DNA of 64,000 bases from Micromonospora sp. MW-13 (GTDB taxonomy: Bacteria > Actinomycetota > Actinomycetes > Mycobacteriales > Micromonosporaceae), in NCBI RefSeq assembly GCF_003434305.1, contig NZ_QKKX01000077.1, positions 1-64,000 of the forward strand, in the 5' to 3' direction. This document shows, piece by piece, positions 63,701 to 64,000 of this stretch. The notes beneath the pieces were generated by a model, which was not told the DNA's origin, made no database searches, and saw nothing but the letters and a program-made list of their open reading frames with translations. The first letter of the stretch is position 1. Every line of letters starts with the position of its first letter. A program made the translations under genes and the position numbers.

Positions 63701-64000
63701 CGCGACGCAGAACCCGCCGGTGTCGGTGAACGCCCGCGCGGCGCGGGCGTTGCCCAACAGCGGTGCCGACGCGACCGGCACCCCGACCACCTGCTGCTGC
63801 AATCGTTCGGTGATCGCAGCCGCAGCCTTCGTCGCCGTGGTCAGCACCAGCGCCCCACCAGTGAACCCCACCTGCTCCGAGTCGGGGCGGATCGCCTCGC
63901 GGGCGTACCCGGCGAGCTGGTGGGCGACCGTGCGGATCGCACCGTCGGTCTGCTCGGCCCAGCTCGGGAAGTCGGTGAAACAGACCAGGCGGGCCTGGGT
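60755..64000 (-). CDS. Fused DinG/XPD-type and RecQ-like helicase, 5' end outside the window
   Basis: The frame is open to the window edge, so the start lies beyond 64000. The visible N-terminal part is the C-terminal domain of a DinG/XPD helicase: LVCFTDFPSWAEQTDGA, LVLTTATKAAAAITERLQQQ, ATRGMWQGVDFP (motif V region), LRQAVGRLIRSRDHRGVVVI (motif VI). After a linker a complete RecQ-like helicase follows: Walker A LLPTGFGKSYTF (near 62975), DEAH in AVDEAHTFVQWGDDF (near 62645), TSAFGLGVNRGDIRCVFVVS, LYQQLGRAGRD (motif VI, near 62030). Four clustered cysteines (CSTTACRCSSC, near 61200) may bind zinc, and a winged-helix-like end (QVQEAVTVLTTNGEIVGDGR) closes the protein. Two helicase engines in one chain is unusual. 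It heads the operon with the 804 and 2016 aa genes. Confidence 0.85.
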   Translation of the reverse strand, partial: TQARLVCFTDFPSWAEQTDGAIRTVAHQLAGYAREAIRPDSEQVGFTGGALVLTTATKAAAAITERLQQQVVGVPVASAPLLGNARAARAFTDTGGFCVATRGMWQGVDFPADRLSMVWINKLPFAPFADPVVAARRAAVARRAELGGAADPDRVATESYYLPLAAMDLRQAVGRLIRSRDHRGVVVISDRKLAGRTALRRASRRVFLESLEPGLLVADDDTGEPAGGNLTTMADGWERIWRFFGETGLVDAGRVEQLCTPQALAEQTLLPATRKIRQAQLTPEQEYAARADGTLARLLTDRCAAIAGNLRFSDTPLALKPQQERVIAAVADGTDVLALLPTGFGKSYTFQLPALALPGVTVVVSPLIALMADQALELNATVGGAVRALVGPMAESNSRRGKTEVAEQFTGTFEHGIKLVYVSPERLANRRFQDLLRAAAAAGILRRVAVDEAHTFVQWGDDFRPSFRRAGRLLAELRSRYGVRVTAVTATANRAVREGLRTGLFGLPATTTAGEPLVTVAADPLRPELAIYRRTMRAAGPNAIAGLTEQIAAACDDHAIFYCLTVKQVDAVYAHLREFVGDGAQRVRRFHGRLSEAEKTGVLTEFRDAPAKGEDGYAPLLIVATSAFGLGVNRGDIRCVFVVSPPTDLAALYQQLGRAGRDQAGRPPGEVTTPSAGLALGSGRGFRTVMWMAAQGLPPETLRTIGQAVLTAARNGGVLDPDRITDTCMTADLTAGRLSRNDARRSGTVSQYRSTVVRALAVLAETGTVDDHGDFPATVTITPLDDPARCDDHTLTAVAGAVATLATTAPGRHRLTELHKTLTKQVRGYRMIADDPAQTWAVLATLHDLGVIDLSQAGNNRTLIAVGPRGNATLPGDYLQKMIGHRARLTDDLRELRAWYDADGCANAGFASYFSLTGKVTLPDGVCSTTACRCSSCWSTSSDRSPLPLLLTALNTPRPKPETRRDAAPYQAAIQRYVRSLLWDNYRGLTAGMIHRVLHGDETYQAADGRRRPLWPKLLYHRLRGVDPGIKITQVQEAVTVLTTNGEIVGDGRVWRLRRYAVRDAARARVKAGANTPEATG

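Noticed and set aside
1..64000. tRNA, rRNA and CRISPR genes
   Set aside because: Reading both strands showed no cloverleaf-like tRNA, conserved rRNA stretches or regularly spaced repeats; a covariance-model scan would be needed to exclude small RNAs.

Overview
High-GC actinobacterial DNA. The WYPDPQTPGQLRWWDG (DUF2510-type) C-terminus at 45 kb, the XRE regulators with TPR-like tails, the S8 protease flanked by LuxR-type regulators, the long GC-rich reading frames and the GTG/TTG starts all point to a Micromonosporaceae- or Streptomyces-like organism; the genus cannot be fixed from the window. No tRNA, rRNA or CRISPR array was seen. It reads as one large accessory region: a few intact modules separated by a dense graveyard of insertion sequences (IS110, IS256, IS6, IS5, ISL3, IS701, ISAs1-like, IS3/IS481-like, IS630) and truncated genes.

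Layout. 0-5 kb: intradiol dioxygenase plus SnoaL-like protein, a bacterial-type PARG (ADP-ribose glycohydrolase), and a pair of genes (669 and 131 aa) that look phage-derived. 5-9 kb: IS110 remnants, an ATP-grasp gene, and a mosaic of IS6, IS256 and XRE-regulator pieces. 9-17 kb: a decayed secreted protein, an intact XRE regulator, two small unknown genes, IS5 pieces, a complete but frameshifted ISL3 element and an intact IS6 transposase that cuts off a phosphotransferase. 17-21.4 kb: gene remnants, a TIM-barrel-like gene divergent from a TetR gene with an ordered operator array, and a methyltransferase fused to IS701. 21.5-29 kb: three related LuxR-type regulators (one internally deleted) and a 1347-residue secreted subtilase. 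29-31.7 kb: IS material. 31.7-43.5 kb: a polymorphic-toxin locus with a membrane protein, a 3615-residue RHS protein carrying HINT and C-terminal toxin domains, and an overlapping candidate immunity gene. 43.6-44.75 kb: an intact IS630.

45-64 kb is the most interesting part. Two tightly coupled minus-strand operons lie on either side of a broken serine recombinase. The first (50.2 to 45 kb) encodes a 207 aa protein, a protein joining a PD-(D/E)XK/DUF559-like nuclease domain to an SF2 helicase, and an 851 aa protein of unknown function. The second (from beyond 64 kb to 52.2 kb) encodes a protein joining a DinG/XPD-type helicase C-domain to a complete RecQ-like helicase, an 804 aa unknown protein and a 2016 aa P-loop ATPase. 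Both have the make-up of antiphage or plasmid-defence modules (nucleic-acid motors, a nuclease, a giant ATPase, neighbouring recombinase and IS debris), but neither matches a named system that I can recognise. Assigning them to defence is inference.
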